Part shown: one piece after another, positions 38,229 through 48,118 of the stretch
Position numbering within the stretch: position 1 is the first letter of the stretch
Layout: each line of letters begins with the position of its first letter
Assembly (NCBI GenBank): GCA_913020715.1
Contig: CAJVZH010000004.1
Location: 44,599 to 108,598, forward strand
Reading direction: 5' to 3'
Length of the DNA: 64,000 nucleotides
Origin: an uncultured Gammaproteobacteria bacterium
GTDB lineage: Bacteria > Pseudomonadota > Gammaproteobacteria > PS1 > Pseudothioglobaceae
Made by a program: the position numbers and the translations under genes
Notes under the pieces: generated by a model
Seen by the model: the letters and a program-made list of their open reading frames with translations, nothing else
What the model was told of the DNA's origin: nothing
Databases searched by the model: none

Positions 38229-38888
38229 CTAATTTTCAACAACAAGGTTTTGTCGTCTTGATGTGTAATGGACACCCGCACGAACAACAAAACCGATAGC
38301 GGCCACAACCAAAAACAAACCAACTCCATTGAGTAATGCTTGAGGGTAGCCTAGCGTGCTTACATCAAGGAAAAAATACGGGTATTTGCCAATCATTTCG
38401 CCGCGTATGGCTATATATACTGCATATAAAAGAGGGTAAATTCCCCAATAGAAAGGGGTGGAAACTGGCATCGGTTGCTTTGTCGGGAAAACCAACCAGT
38501 AGGTCAGCATGGCTATTGGCGTAATGTAATGATTGAGATAATTTGCAACCGCTTTGATACCGTCAGGGTTGTATATATCGCTGAGAAGGAGGTGGAAAAT
38601 AATGCCCACAAACACAATAGAAGTTACCACGCAACCAAATACTTTAGGCGAAGAAAAAACCTTGCCCCAGGATGAGTTAGGGCGCAGTGCGCAAGTTGTG
38701 GCAACAAGTGCAACAAATAAATTGGTCAAAATTGTATAATAACCGAGCAATCGAATAAACGTATCGCCAACCGTCAATCCTGATGCCAAATCTTTATTGA
38801 TCGCTGTAGTAAAGTCGGTAATCACACCAAACCACGCCAGCAAGCCAATCAATAATAGTATCCAGTACTTGGGCTCCTTCTTCATCAC
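38229..38888 (-). CDS. Pr6Pr-type integral membrane protein
   Basis: 219 residues with six predicted membrane helices, the arrangement of the Pr6Pr (FAR-17a/AIG1-like) family. Seen: YWILLLIGLLAWFGVITDF, GYYTILTNLFVALVATTCAL, and the conserved NYLNHYITPIAMLTYWLVF and PYFFLDVSTLGYP. The function of bacterial members is unknown; eukaryotic relatives hydrolyse fatty acid esters of hydroxy fatty acids. It stands next to modC, nine bases beyond its stop, but no functional link is evident. Confidence 0.82.
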   Translation of the reverse strand: MMKKEPKYWILLLIGLLAWFGVITDFTTAINKDLASGLTVGDTFIRLLGYYTILTNLFVALVATTCALRPNSSWGKVFSSPKVFGCVVTSIVFVGIIFHLLLSDIYNPDGIKAVANYLNHYITPIAMLTYWLVFPTKQPMPVSTPFYWGIYPLLYAVYIAIRGEMIGKYPYFFLDVSTLGYPQALLNGVGLFLVVAAIGFVVRAGVHYTSRRQNLVVEN

Positions 38889-38897
38889 ACTCCTTGA

Positions 38898-39959
38898 TTA
38901 TGACAACAATGCCACGCTTTTTATTTGAGCATATATTTCGCTCCCGGTCTGCAGTTTTAACAGTTCGGCAGATTTTTTGGTAATACAGGAAAGCAGTAAG
39001 TCATTTCCTGCCTTCAGACGCACCATAACTTGTGCATCGCCTTCATCAACAATCTCGTCAACAATTGCTGGCAAAATATTCAAAATACTGGTTTCGCTTT
39101 GGCGCTGGGTCGTCAAGCTCACATCGCGCGCCTCAACTCTAAGACGCACCTCACAGCCGATCAGTAGCTGTTTTCTAGGAACGAAGAATCGACCGCCAGA
39201 GAAATCAATGCTGGTTAAGTTGTAACTATCATCGTGCTCAAATACTTTCGCCTCAATAACGGAAGCGGCTCTTTCGCCATGCGCTAGCGACAAGTCCAAT
39301 CGAGTAAGCATCTCCGATATTTCACCATTGCCAACAACACTACCCTCATCAAGCAGGATCAAATGATCAGCAAGGTGGGCAACCTCGTCAATAGAATGAC
39401 TAACATAAATCACTGGGATTTCCAATTCTCCGTGTAACGACTCTAAAAATGGCAGTATTTCTTTTTTGTGTTTGTCGCCCAGTGAGGCCAGTGGCTCGTC
39501 CATCAACAACATGTCTGGATTTGCTGACAACGCCCTTGCAATCGCCACTCGTTGGCGCTCACCGCCCGACAATTGACTGGCTCTGCGATCAAGCAAGTGC
39601 TCAATTTGTAGCAGCTTAATTGCTCTTTGCATTACCAATTGATCGGCTCCGACGGCGCGCTTAAAGCCGTACTCAATATTATCCTTAACGTTGAGATGCT
39701 CAAATAAACTGGCCTCCTGAAAAACGTAACCAATAGAGCGTTCATGTGTCGGTACAAAATGTTGCTCATCTTGCCAAATTACCTCATTCACTTTGATAAA
39801 GCCCTTGTTCTTTTCAAGACCAGTAAGCGCCCGTAAAAAGGTTGTTTTACCGGAGCCAGAAGGGCCGAAAACAGCAGTGATGCCTTTTGAGGGCAGCGAC
39901 AAGTCCACGTCAAGAGTAAAGCTGGCTCGAGTAATATTGAGTCGACACTCTATGGTCAT
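38898..39959 (-). CDS. modC: Molybdate ABC transporter ATP-binding protein
   Basis: 353 residues from the ATG at 39959, chosen because an AAGGAG ribosome site precedes it and because it overlaps the modB stop as ATGA. ATPase of the molybdate importer. Seen: the Walker [20 protein letters not shown], the ABC signature [16 protein letters not shown], Walker [17 protein letters not shown], and a C-terminal molybdopterin-binding-like (MOP/TOBE) domain about residues 285-350. It may serve FdsA. Last gene of modABC. Confidence 0.93.
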   Translation of the reverse strand: MTIECRLNITRASFTLDVDLSLPSKGITAVFGPSGSGKTTFLRALTGLEKNKGFIKVNEVIWQDEQHFVPTHERSIGYVFQEASLFEHLNVKDNIEYGFKRAVGADQLVMQRAIKLLQIEHLLDRRASQLSGGERQRVAIARALSANPDMLLMDEPLASLGDKHKKEILPFLESLHGELEIPVIYVSHSIDEVAHLADHLILLDEGSVVGNGEISEMLTRLDLSLAHGERAASVIEAKVFEHDDSYNLTSIDFSGGRFFVPRKQLLIGCEVRLRVEARDVSLTTQRQSETSILNILPAIVDEIVDEGDAQVMVRLKAGNDLLLSCITKKSAELLKLQTGSEIYAQIKSVALLS

Positions 39960-40645
39960 TGTCCACTCCTTTGCAGGAATGAAAAGCGACGATTCAAACT
40001 GTAAACAGCAACCAACATAATAAATGACGTTAGCAATAAGCCGCCTGCAAGCCAATGGGCATTACCGTACTCCAGTGCCTCAACATGGTCGTAAATAGCA
40101 ATGGAAAGCACTTGTGTCTCTCCAGGAATACTGCCACCAATCATTAACACCACGCCAAATTCACCCACCGTATGTGCAAAACCCAGCACTGCAGCAGTGA
40201 CAAAACCCGTGCGCGCCAGTGGCACAGCAACAGTGAAAAATCGATCGACAGGGGTGGCTCGGAGTGTCGCCGCAACTTCCATCGGTCGAGAGCCCATCGA
40301 AGCAAAGGCATTTTGCAAAGGCTGCACCACAAATGGCATCGAGTAAATAACGGAGCCGATGACAAGGCCGGCAAAGGTAAACGCCAAAGGCTGCGCACCA
40401 AGCCATTGCATCGCCCCACCAATTGGACCGTTTGGCCCAAGACTAATCAGCAAATAAAAACCCAGCACTGTTGGCGGCAAAATCAGTGGTAAAGCAATCA
40501 ACGCCTCAACCAAGGACTTTAGCTTCCACTTAGAGTTGGACAGCCACCAAGCAAGTGGCGTACCGATAACTAGCAAAATCAACGTACTGACACTCGCTAA
40601 TTTAAGCGTGACTATTAGCGCCGATAAGTCGAATTCATTCAACAT
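39956..40645 (-). CDS. modB: Molybdate ABC transporter permease
   Basis: 229 residues from the ATG at 40645, which overlaps the modA stop by 11 bases; earlier in-frame ATGs lie inside modA. Five or six membrane helices with the ABC permease EAA-loop region [23 protein letters not shown] (here shown in part) and the typical [18 protein letters not shown] segment of ModB. The order modA-modB-modC with overlaps is the standard one. Confidence 0.93.
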   Translation of the reverse strand: MLNEFDLSALIVTLKLASVSTLILLVIGTPLAWWLSNSKWKLKSLVEALIALPLILPPTVLGFYLLISLGPNGPIGGAMQWLGAQPLAFTFAGLVIGSVIYSMPFVVQPLQNAFASMGSRPMEVAATLRATPVDRFFTVAVPLARTGFVTAAVLGFAHTVGEFGVVLMIGGSIPGETQVLSIAIYDHVEALEYGNAHWLAGGLLLTSFIMLVAVYSLNRRFSFLQRSGQ

Positions 40646-41402
40646 ATCGCACACCATACCCGAAACTTTGGATAATCTCCAGCGCTTCATCGCTTTTAAC
40701 GTAAATCAAAAATGCTCGAGCAGCTTCATTGCTCTTTAGCAAAACAGCTTGCTGCTCAATCGGTGAGTATAAATTTTCTGGCACTAGCCAATACGAGCCT
40801 TTGATAGCTCCGCTCGGTTTTAATATTTGAGAGTAGGCAACAAAGCCCAATTCTGCGTTACCGCTATCAACAAATTGATACGTTTGGGCGATATTTTCAC
40901 CTCGCACCAGTTTGCTTTGAATGGTGCCCCACGCTCCCTTAGCTTTAATCACCTCTTCAGCAGCCATGCCATAAGGTGCTAATTTAGGGTTGGCTATCGC
41001 TAAATAGCGAAAGTCACCGCCAGCAATTACCTCACCATCTGAATCTATGGCGCCCTCAAGCGCACTCCACAAAACCAACTTGCCGATGGCGTAAGTAAAC
41101 CGTGAGCTTGACTCAATCAGGCTCTGTGCGTCTAATAATTCAGGTCTCTTCGCATCGGCAGCAAAGAGTAAGTCAAAGGGTGCACCGTGTACAATTTGGG
41201 CGTAATGCTTGCCTGTTGAGCCAGGAATCAATATCACTCGGTGCTCGGTATTGACCTCAAACTCACTGGCAAGAATTTTCATAGCACCTACAAAGTTGCT
41301 GGCAACAGCAACACGGATTTCATCTGCCTTTGAGGCGAAAGGAGTGAGCAGCAGGGCAAACACAATTAGCGCTAAGCGCAAAACTGAACTAAATGATTTC
41401 AT
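40635..41402 (-). CDS. modA: Periplasmic molybdate-binding protein
   Basis: 255 residues from the ATG at 41402, which gives a clean signal peptide ([18 protein letters not shown], cut after SKA). The mature protein starts [19 protein letters not shown], the ModA pattern, with the oxyanion-binding STGKHYAQI loop and [14 protein letters not shown]. Binds molybdate or tungstate in the periplasm for ModBC. No ModE regulator gene is nearby. Molybdenum uptake fits the need of the formate dehydrogenase at 11469-15825. Confidence 0.9.
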   Translation of the reverse strand: MKSFSSVLRLALIVFALLLTPFASKADEIRVAVASNFVGAMKILASEFEVNTEHRVILIPGSTGKHYAQIVHGAPFDLLFAADAKRPELLDAQSLIESSSRFTYAIGKLVLWSALEGAIDSDGEVIAGGDFRYLAIANPKLAPYGMAAEEVIKAKGAWGTIQSKLVRGENIAQTYQFVDSGNAELGFVAYSQILKPSGAIKGSYWLVPENLYSPIEQQAVLLKSNEAARAFLIYVKSDEALEIIQSFGYGVRYVE

Positions 41403-41510
41403 CAAAAATAGGATTGCGTAAAGACGGCAAGAACGGTGCATAGTGAATATGCAATTATTTTAAAGTGAAAGGGGGTTGGAAAATTGGCTATTCAGCCTTG
41501 TGAGTGTTAC

Positions 41511-42266
41511 TCAATACTGCCAGAGTTCCAGCGCACTCCATGCCTCTCCAGCAATCTGGCTTATTTTGCTGTCGTTACCCTCGTACGCCAAACGAATCCA
41601 ATACTTGACTTTAGACATGTCCTTAGTGACACCTTTGCCGTTGTAATACATCACCGCTAAATTGTACTGAGCGCTAGCATACTCTTGCTCAGTTGCCTTT
41701 AAGTACCAACTGATTGCACTTTGGTAATCTTGCTCAACGCCTGTGCCGTGCTCGTACATCACGCCTAATGTGTACTGGCCTTCAGCATCACCTTGCTGAG
41801 CCGACATGCTGTACCATTCAAAGGCTTGTTGATAATCTTGCATTACGCCCTGGCCATAGTAATACATTTCGCCCAATGTATTTTGCGCCTTGACAACGCC
41901 TTGATCGGCTGCTTTTTTATACCAATAAGATGCTTGTTGATAGTCTTGGACAACGCCCTTGCCGTAGGTGTACAGAAGCCCTAAATAAGTTTGCGCCTTG
42001 GCGTCGCCTTGGTCGGCAGCCCTTCGATACCAATAAGCCGCCTTTTCATCATCTTGCTTGACGCCTTCGCCACGACGATACATAAAGCCAAGATTATACT
42101 GCGCGTCAGCATCGCCTTGCTTGGCTAGTGGTTGCCACTCCTTATAAGCCGCCTTGTAATCGCCAGTATTATAAGCATCTAGACCATCTCGAAAATCGGC
42201 ATAAGATACGCTTAACAAACCCAAGGCTAAGCATAATAATAGCAGTTTAGAGACGGGCTTCATCAC
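41511..42266 (-). CDS. Secreted Sel1-repeat protein
   Basis: 251 residues with a signal peptide (SKLLLLCLALGLLSVSYA). Five to six Sel1-like repeats of 36 residues follow, each of the form A-x-Q-Y-x-L-G-x-M-Y, G-x-G-V-x-Q-D, A-x-x-W-Y-x-x-A (for example AQYNLGFMYRRGEGVKQD). Sel1 proteins are helical scaffolds for protein-protein contacts, often in the periplasm. Partner unknown. The C-terminus (IRLAYEGND onward) ends with a short non-repeat tail. Confidence 0.88.
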   Translation of the reverse strand: MMKPVSKLLLLCLALGLLSVSYADFRDGLDAYNTGDYKAAYKEWQPLAKQGDADAQYNLGFMYRRGEGVKQDDEKAAYWYRRAADQGDAKAQTYLGLLYTYGKGVVQDYQQASYWYKKAADQGVVKAQNTLGEMYYYGQGVMQDYQQAFEWYSMSAQQGDAEGQYTLGVMYEHGTGVEQDYQSAISWYLKATEQEYASAQYNLAVMYYNGKGVTKDMSKVKYWIRLAYEGNDSKISQIAGEAWSALELWQY

Positions 42267-42523
42267 TCTATAAAATTCACAATAAAGTCTAAATTGACTG
42301 CAAATATACCCTTTGTACAGTCCAATGTGGGCTAATTTTACTTTTCAAGGAAAATTGTAGGAATTGCTAACACTTGTTATCTTTAATCAAGCAATTCAAA
42401 TTTGTCACTATAGCTCATTAAGAATTCATTGGAATAATTGGAATAATTACTCTAATTTGCTTGAAAAATAATTTATTGGGCGTACAATTGCTCGACTAAC
42501 GCACTGATTACTCTAAATAAATC

Positions 42524-42904
42524 ATGAATGCAAAAAAACTTTTAAACCTTCAAGCAGCACTCTTAGCGGGTAGTGTCTTCCTTTTATGGTTTGCACCTGA
42601 AAAAATTGTTTGGACGTTTGAATTTGTTAAGACGCCAAATCTTACCCCTTATATAAATTTTATAACCGTCTTGATTTTGAGTCTTGCTATGCTGTCGAGC
42701 GTCCTTGCCAATCTACCTGAAAATATACTTGGCGATGTATGTGCGGCATTTGGCACCACTCATATGCTATTTTTAATCGCAAAAATACATCAAGCAACAA
42801 CTGGCGATGACAGTTTTGACATAATGGCGACGTTAAGTGTGACTGTGACATTGATATTTATCCTGTTGTTCTTTAACGAATATCGCAAGCTCAAAATAGT
42901 CTGA
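42524..42904 (+). CDS. Small membrane protein of unknown function
   Basis: 126 residues with four predicted membrane helices (about residues 7-25, 42-62, 75-88 and 100-118) and short loops. I do not recognise a family. It ends two bases before the stop of the convergent hydrolase gene. A 257-base gap upstream (42267-42523) holds no other gene; it is AT-rich with a direct repeat GGAATAATT. Confidence 0.6.
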   Translation: MNAKKLLNLQAALLAGSVFLLWFAPEKIVWTFEFVKTPNLTPYINFITVLILSLAMLSSVLANLPENILGDVCAAFGTTHMLFLIAKIHQATTGDDSFDIMATLSVTVTLIFILLFFNEYRKLKIV

Positions 42905-42906
42905 AC

Positions 42907-43572
42907 TTATTCAAACTGACCATTTTTCAAAAAGTGGATCACCTGACGGATGACTGTCTTGTTTCTCATCATAAAAGGGTGTGTCACTGGCAGTGAAATA
43001 TGGCCAGTCATACCTTCAAGTTTTGTATTGCCCACAGTTACTTTTCCGTCATTCTGACCTGGAAGCATCCTTGATAAGACCGGATTAACACTCCGTGTAC
43101 CAGCAATAACGCCCACTTCAAAATTCGCCGCACCTAACACTTTTGGCACACTTTTGGCATCTGTTCCCAGCTGCAATCCAGCAGCGCCGTGCATCCGCTC
43201 AAAACCCGGAACATTTCTCAAAGAATCCACAACCTCACTGCCTTGATTTGGCGGGCCCAACATCACCACTCTACCTAATTTTTCTATCGTGTTTTTGCTC
43301 AAATACTGGCGCACTAAGATACCGCCCAACGAGTGAGTGACAAAATGCACTTTGGCGCTGCCCGCACATTGAAACAGTGCACTACTGATAATAGAGTCAG
43401 CCAGCTCTTCAATGGTGTGTTTAGTGGAGGGATAACTTGTATTTATTGTTTTATAACCCTCGGAGTTCAGGGCTAACGCCATCTTTTTAAGCGAGGAATC
43501 TGTACGGACTAACCCATGTAAAAGAATAACACACGTATTGATGTTGCTTTGTTCGGCGGGCAAATTCTTCAT
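42907..43572 (-). CDS. Alpha/beta hydrolase, PGAP1/lipase-like
   Basis: 221 residues from the ATG at 43572; an upstream start adds ten residues of low value. The fold is seen from VILLHGLVRTDSSLKKMA (oxyanion region), the nucleophile elbow VTHSLGGILVRQYL, and the catalytic-acid/histidine region toward the C-terminus (TGHISLPVTHPFMM). Resembles triacylglycerol lipases and GPI-deacylase-like esterases. No signal peptide is obvious from this start, so it is probably cytoplasmic. Substrate unknown. Confidence 0.8.
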   Translation of the reverse strand: MKNLPAEQSNINTCVILLHGLVRTDSSLKKMALALNSEGYKTINTSYPSTKHTIEELADSIISSALFQCAGSAKVHFVTHSLGGILVRQYLSKNTIEKLGRVVMLGPPNQGSEVVDSLRNVPGFERMHGAAGLQLGTDAKSVPKVLGAANFEVGVIAGTRSVNPVLSRMLPGQNDGKVTVGNTKLEGMTGHISLPVTHPFMMRNKTVIRQVIHFLKNGQFE

Positions 43573-43612
43573 AATTAGTGTTAATAATAAACACTTCACC
43601 AAATTGTGTCTA

Positions 43613-43641
43613 TTGAATTGTGCAATAAATTTGTGTATGAT
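43613..43641 (+). promoter_or_regulatory. promoter of the CGS-doeA-doeB operon
   Basis: TTGAAT, a 17-base spacer and TATGAT. Transcription would start near 43648, leaving a leader of about 93 nt before the first ATG. Confidence 0.55.
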
Positions 43642-43647
43642 TTAGCT

Positions 43648-43690
43648 ATCAAGATAAAGGCTTTTAAAGCGCTGCCTTGATGTAGGATTG
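43648..43690 (+). promoter_or_regulatory. candidate structured leader of the PLP-enzyme/doeAB operon
   Basis: In the leader ATCAAG can pair with CTTGAT about 27 bases on, and AAGGC with GCCTT inside it, leaving a loop TTTTAAAGCGCT; the two pairings share bases and so could be alternatives. Downstream TGTAGGATTGG is unpaired. A SAM-responsive riboswitch (SAM-II or SAM-V type) would fit a methionine-cycle gene, but I cannot confirm the consensus. Confidence 0.3.
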
Positions 43691-43740
43691 GAAGAAAACA
43701 CTTCTTCTATTTTATATTTTGCAGCAACATAGGAGTCTAT

Positions 43741-44925
43741 ATGCAAAACACCATCGGAAAGTCCACCCAAAGCATTTGGGGTGGCGAGCAAGAACACGAA
43801 CTTTTTGAACGATCCACTCAAGTTCCAGTTGTTCACAGTGTTTCATTCGCTTACGAAGATATTGATACTTGGCATAAAGTTGCCCTTGGCGAGGAGCCTG
43901 GTCATATATACTCGCGTAACACAAATCCCACTGTCAGAGCGTTTGAAGACAAGGTAAAGGTGCTAGAAGGCGCTGAGGCAGCAACCAGTTTTTCCTCAGG
44001 CATGGCGGCCATTAGCAACACTCTGGCCACTTTTTTAAAACCCGGTGATCGCATTGTTTCCATCAAAGACAGCTACGGCGGCACTAACGTTATTTTTAAT
44101 GAGTTTTTACCACCGTTAAACATCAAGGTTGCGCTTTGCAAAACAGGCGATTACGAGCAAATTGAGGCAGAGATTACAAAGGGCTGCACGGTGCTCTACC
44201 TAGAAACGCCAACCAACCCTACGATCAAAATTACCGACATCAAGCGCCTAGCAAATGCCGCCCATAAAGTTGGCGCACTAGTTATTGTAGACAATACCTT
44301 TGCCACGCCGATCAACCAATTGCCTTTAACGCTTGGTGCAGACATCGTGCTTCATTCCGCCTCCAAATATCTGGGCGGCCATGCAGACGCCCTGGGTGGT
44401 GTGATTTGTGGCAATCAAGACTTGGTCCACAAGGTCTATCATTATCGCGAAATCAATGGTGCAACATTAGCACCGATGGATGCTTATAGCCTATTAAGAG
44501 GCATGAAGACTTTGAAGCTTAGGGTTGAACGTCAAAACGACAACGCTATGGCTGTGGCGACATTCTTGGAAGGTCACCCAATGGTTGATCTGGTTAACTA
44601 CCCTGGGTTGGTATCACACCCTGGTCACGAAGTTGCTAGGACGCAAATGAAAGGTTTTGGCGGCATGTTAAGCTTTTCGGTGAAAGGCGGGCTTGACGCG
44701 ATTAAACAGTTTTTACCGAAACTGAATTACGCCCACATGGCGGCAAATTTAGGTTGCGTTGAAACAGTTGTTGGACCTCCAGTGACAACCTCACATGTTG
44801 AATGCACGACAGAAGAGCGAGCTGCAGCTGGAATACCCGAGGGCTTAGTGAGATATTCAGCTGGCATCGAAGATATTGAGGACCTTATTGCCGACCTCGA
44901 GCAGGCTTTAAGCTTTTTGAGTTAG
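43741..44925 (+). CDS. Cystathionine gamma-synthase/gamma-lyase family PLP enzyme
   Basis: 394 residues, full length for the Cys/Met metabolism PLP family. Seen: IYSRNTNPTVRAFEDKVKVL, the SFSSGMAAISN cofactor loop, YLETPTNPT, the aspartate in VIVDNTFATP, and the Schiff-base lysine (about K209) in LHSASKYLGGHADALGG. The family includes cystathionine gamma-synthase, O-acyl-homoserine sulfhydrylase and methionine gamma-lyase; sequence alone does not choose. Fifteen bases upstream of doeA, so it is probably in an operon with ectoine-breakdown genes, an unusual link. Confidence 0.87.
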   Translation: MQNTIGKSTQSIWGGEQEHELFERSTQVPVVHSVSFAYEDIDTWHKVALGEEPGHIYSRNTNPTVRAFEDKVKVLEGAEAATSFSSGMAAISNTLATFLKPGDRIVSIKDSYGGTNVIFNEFLPPLNIKVALCKTGDYEQIEAEITKGCTVLYLETPTNPTIKITDIKRLANAAHKVGALVIVDNTFATPINQLPLTLGADIVLHSASKYLGGHADALGGVICGNQDLVHKVYHYREINGATLAPMDAYSLLRGMKTLKLRVERQNDNAMAVATFLEGHPMVDLVNYPGLVSHPGHEVARTQMKGFGGMLSFSVKGGLDAIKQFLPKLNYAHMAANLGCVETVVGPPVTTSHVECTTEERAAAGIPEGLVRYSAGIEDIEDLIADLEQALSFLS

Positions 44926-44940
44926 AATAGAATTGGGGGA

Positions 44941-46122
44941 GTGATGAAAGAAAGCAGAAGAAGATTCGAACAATCTGAGTTCGCACAACGACAAGCTAAG
45001 ACTCGTAGCGCCATGGAGCTCGCAGGGGTTGATTTATTGATTGTTTACGACCCCGCCAATATGTGTTGGCTAACGGGTTACGATGGCTGGTCGTTTTATG
45101 TCCATCAATGCGTTGTCATATCTAGTGATGGCGCCTTATTTTGGTACGGGCGTGGCATTGATGCAAAAGGCGCAGAGCTAACAACCGACTTACCTCTGGA
45201 GGATATTCTGCCTTACCCGGACGAATATGTTATGTCACCAGAGCGCCACCCAATGGAATTTCTTGCCAACATTCTTAAGCAAAAAGGCTTGGATAAATGT
45301 CGGATAGGCTTAGAAAAAGATAATTACTACTTCTCCGCAAGAGCGGCCGAATCTTTGTACGCCTGCATGCTTGAGGCAAGCTTTTGTGATCAAACAGGCC
45401 TCGTTAATTGGCAAAGAGCGGTCAAATCCGAAACCGAGCTTACCTATATGCGCCGCGCTGGCAAGGTGATTGAGGGCGTGTATCAGCGAGTAATGGAGGT
45501 TGCTGAACCGGGCATGCAAAAAAACGAGCTCGTAGCAGAAATACTGCATGCAGGCGCGCTGGGCAAAGACGGCCACTATGGCGACTACACCTCTTTTGTG
45601 CCACTAATAGGCGCTGGTGATGAGGCTGCGGCCTGTCATATGACTTGGGACGACCAAAAACTGAATAACGACGAGGGTATGTTTTTAGAACTAGCAGGCG
45701 CCTATGCCCGATACCATTGTCCGTGTTCACGCACCTTGTTTTTGGGTACGCCGCCACAAAAATACATCGACATTGAAAAAGTGATTGCTGAGTGCATTGA
45801 GAATGCGCTAGAAATGTTTAAGCCAGGTGTTGTCTGCAAGGAAATATCCGACAGCTTTACCGCAACACTTAAAAAATATGGCTACGAGAAAAACAACCGT
45901 GTCGGCTACCCAATTGGGCTCAGCTACCCGCCAGACTGGGGTGAGCGTACAATGAGTTTACGCTCCTCGGATAAAACCGTACTTGAGGAAAATATGACCT
46001 TTCACTTTATGCCTGCCATTTGGTTTGACGACTGGGGCTTTGAGATGACAGAGAGTATTCGTGTCGGTCAAAATGGCGGTGAATGCCTATCCAACGTACC
46101 AAGGCAACTGCTAATTAAATAA
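44941..46122 (+). CDS. doeA: Ectoine hydrolase DoeA/EutD (M24-fold)
   Basis: 393 residues with a creatinase/aminopeptidase-P-type fold. The segment FLELAGAYARYHCPCSRTLFLG-like region (residues near 240-262) replaces the usual metal-binding aspartates of M24 peptidases and matches ectoine hydrolases, which open the ectoine ring to N-acetyl-diaminobutyrate. Other conserved pieces are YDPANMCWLTGYDGWSFY and YPIGLSYPPDWGERTMSL. A GGGGG-rich ribosome site precedes the ATG. doeB follows by four bases, which supports the call. Confidence 0.85.
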   Translation: MMKESRRRFEQSEFAQRQAKTRSAMELAGVDLLIVYDPANMCWLTGYDGWSFYVHQCVVISSDGALFWYGRGIDAKGAELTTDLPLEDILPYPDEYVMSPERHPMEFLANILKQKGLDKCRIGLEKDNYYFSARAAESLYACMLEASFCDQTGLVNWQRAVKSETELTYMRRAGKVIEGVYQRVMEVAEPGMQKNELVAEILHAGALGKDGHYGDYTSFVPLIGAGDEAAACHMTWDDQKLNNDEGMFLELAGAYARYHCPCSRTLFLGTPPQKYIDIEKVIAECIENALEMFKPGVVCKEISDSFTATLKKYGYEKNNRVGYPIGLSYPPDWGERTMSLRSSDKTVLEENMTFHFMPAIWFDDWGFEMTESIRVGQNGGECLSNVPRQLLIK

Positions 46123-46126
46123 AACG

Positions 46127-47122
46127 ATGAAAAACAACCCTATCTCTGCAACAATCGATTTCGACAAAGAAGGCACTCAGCATGGCTTTCTAAAGGTCCC
46201 ATATTCAAGCAACACCTCGGCCTGGGGCTCGATTATGATTCCAATCACCCAATTTAAGAACGGTGACGGGCCCACAGCCCTGTTAACCGGCGCCAACCAT
46301 GGTGATGAATACGAGGGCCCGATTGCGCTCTTCAATCTCGCAAGACGCAATGATATTAGCAATATTTCAGGCCGAGTTATTATCATCCCAGCAATGAATT
46401 TTCCTGCGTTTCAATCTTGCGATCGTGTCTCGCCAATTGACGGCATAAACATGAACCGCACCTACCCAGGAAAGCCCGACGGCACTGTAACGCAAATAAT
46501 TGCAGATTACTTCAGTCGCATATTGCTACCAATGACCGATATAGCGCTGGATATTCATTCAGGCGGAAAAACACTCGACTGCCTACCTTTTGCGGCCTCG
46601 CATGTGCTTGACAACAAAAAGCAAGAAAAGGCTTGTGAAGCGGCAGCCAAAGCATTTGGCGCGCCTTATCTGTTAAAAATGCTGGAACTGGATTCTGGCG
46701 GAATGTACGACTCCCAAGTTGAATCTATGGGCAAAACTTTTGTCACCACCGAGCTCGGTGGTGGTGGCACCAGCACGCCATATACAGTAGAAATTGCCAA
46801 ACGCGGTGTTGACAATCTATTGATTCACGCAGGCATTATGGATGGCACGCTCATACCAAATCTCTCGCCTACAGTTTCACTAAACATGCCAGACGACCGC
46901 TCGTTTGTATGCTGTGAACATCGTGGCCTTGTCGAACCTATAGTCTCTTTGGGCGACATGGTACGCACGGGCGACCTACTCGCCAAAATTCACAATACCG
47001 ATAGAACGACTTGTGAACCTGTCGAATATTTTGCAAAAAGAGACGGGATGGTTATCATAAAGCACGCACCATCGATAGTTAGCATGGGTGACAATCTATT
47101 TGTCATTGCAGAGGTTGTTTAA
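46127..47122 (+). CDS. doeB: N-alpha-acetyl-L-2,4-diaminobutyrate deacetylase DoeB
   Basis: 331 residues, succinylglutamate desuccinylase/aspartoacylase family. Zinc ligands are H58 and E61 in TGANHGDEYEG and H144 in ALDIHSGGKTLD; a candidate catalytic glutamate is E209 in FVTTELGGGG. It removes the acetyl group after ectoine hydrolysis to give diaminobutyrate. No doeC/doeD (dehydrogenase, transaminase) or ectoine transporter genes follow, so the rest of the route must be elsewhere. Confidence 0.86.
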   Translation: MKNNPISATIDFDKEGTQHGFLKVPYSSNTSAWGSIMIPITQFKNGDGPTALLTGANHGDEYEGPIALFNLARRNDISNISGRVIIIPAMNFPAFQSCDRVSPIDGINMNRTYPGKPDGTVTQIIADYFSRILLPMTDIALDIHSGGKTLDCLPFAASHVLDNKKQEKACEAAAKAFGAPYLLKMLELDSGGMYDSQVESMGKTFVTTELGGGGTSTPYTVEIAKRGVDNLLIHAGIMDGTLIPNLSPTVSLNMPDDRSFVCCEHRGLVEPIVSLGDMVRTGDLLAKIHNTDRTTCEPVEYFAKRDGMVIIKHAPSIVSMGDNLFVIAEVV

Positions 47123-47248
47123 GCAAAAACACCGCAGTCGTAAGGCATGACACAATTCAGAAAAAAGCACAAGCCATACCATGCTTCGCTTTAAGGCGCA
47201 ATAATGAAAATCATCCGACTTGTTAATTTTCAAATTGTTTGATAATGA

Positions 47249-48118
47249 CTAAGGGATGATTTGTTCTTTTTTCCATTGCCAATTAATCAAGCTGGCGCCA
47301 ACACCAGTCATAATCATCAAGCCGCCGATTATCATGGACGCCGTTAACTCTTCATCTAAGAGCGTTACTCCCGCAATAATTGAAGTGACAGGCAAAAGCA
47401 TTAAGAAGGGAGAAATTTTACTTACATCAACACTACTTAGTAAGTGATACCAGACGCTGTAACCAATCACTGTCATTATTAATGCCAGATAGAGAACAAT
47501 CGACCAGTCGACCCAATCTGCAGTCATCATAGCTTGCCACTGACCCTCCTCAAGAATGAGCGAACCAATCAACATTTGTGGTGTCGCCATCACAGCCACC
47601 CATGCAAGTATGGTGATTGCGGAAAGCCCTTTGAGTCTACTAATCATCAGTTGAGCAACTGCCCACACACTTGAGCCTGCAATCAACAAAAGAGCGCTGT
47701 CTAGACTATCCTCCAATCTCGGTTCACCCACAATAATAAAAACACCCAGAAGAGCAAGAATCATGCCAATAATTCGCGCAATCCCAAGCCTCTCCTTAAA
47801 CAAGAAAGCACCGAAAAGTGCCAATATCGGACCCTCGAGCTGTACCAATATGGCCGCAGTCGAGGCGTCGACACCTCTGAGGCCATTAAATGTAAGGCCG
47901 TACTGAATGGTAGATCCGATTAGTGCAACCATAAAAATCTCACGCATACGCCCCCAGGGTGGCTGCGTAAACCAAACGAGAATCAAGCCCGCGATTCCAA
48001 ATCGCATAGACATGATGAGCAATGGTGAAAACTGCTCTAATCCGATTTTGGCCAAGGTAAAGCCCAACCCCCAGGTGATTGGGACGATAAGCGCTAAAAG
48101 TATTTGCTGTAAACTCAT
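47249..48118 (-). CDS. EamA/DMT-family transporter
   Basis: 289 residues with ten predicted helices in two homologous halves. Seen: IVPITWGLGFTLAKIGLEQ in the first half and LYLALIMTVIGYSVWYHLL in the second, the EamA pattern; the C-terminus is a short basic tail. Exporters of amino acids and metabolites are common in this family. It is convergent with doeB, 126 bases away, and its substrate is unknown. A second EamA gene lies at 55744-56601. Confidence 0.85.
   Translation of the reverse strand: MSLQQILLALIVPITWGLGFTLAKIGLEQFSPLLIMSMRFGIAGLILVWFTQPPWGRMREIFMVALIGSTIQYGLTFNGLRGVDASTAAILVQLEGPILALFGAFLFKERLGIARIIGMILALLGVFIIVGEPRLEDSLDSALLLIAGSSVWAVAQLMISRLKGLSAITILAWVAVMATPQMLIGSLILEEGQWQAMMTADWVDWSIVLYLALIMTVIGYSVWYHLLSSVDVSKISPFLMLLPVTSIIAGVTLLDEELTASMIIGGLMIMTGVGASLINWQWKKEQIIP

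Noticed and set aside
43642..43924. Minus-strand open frames of 64 and 70 codons opposite the start of the PLP enzyme
   Set aside because: They overlap the strong plus-strand gene and its leader, have no ribosome site and do not look like proteins.
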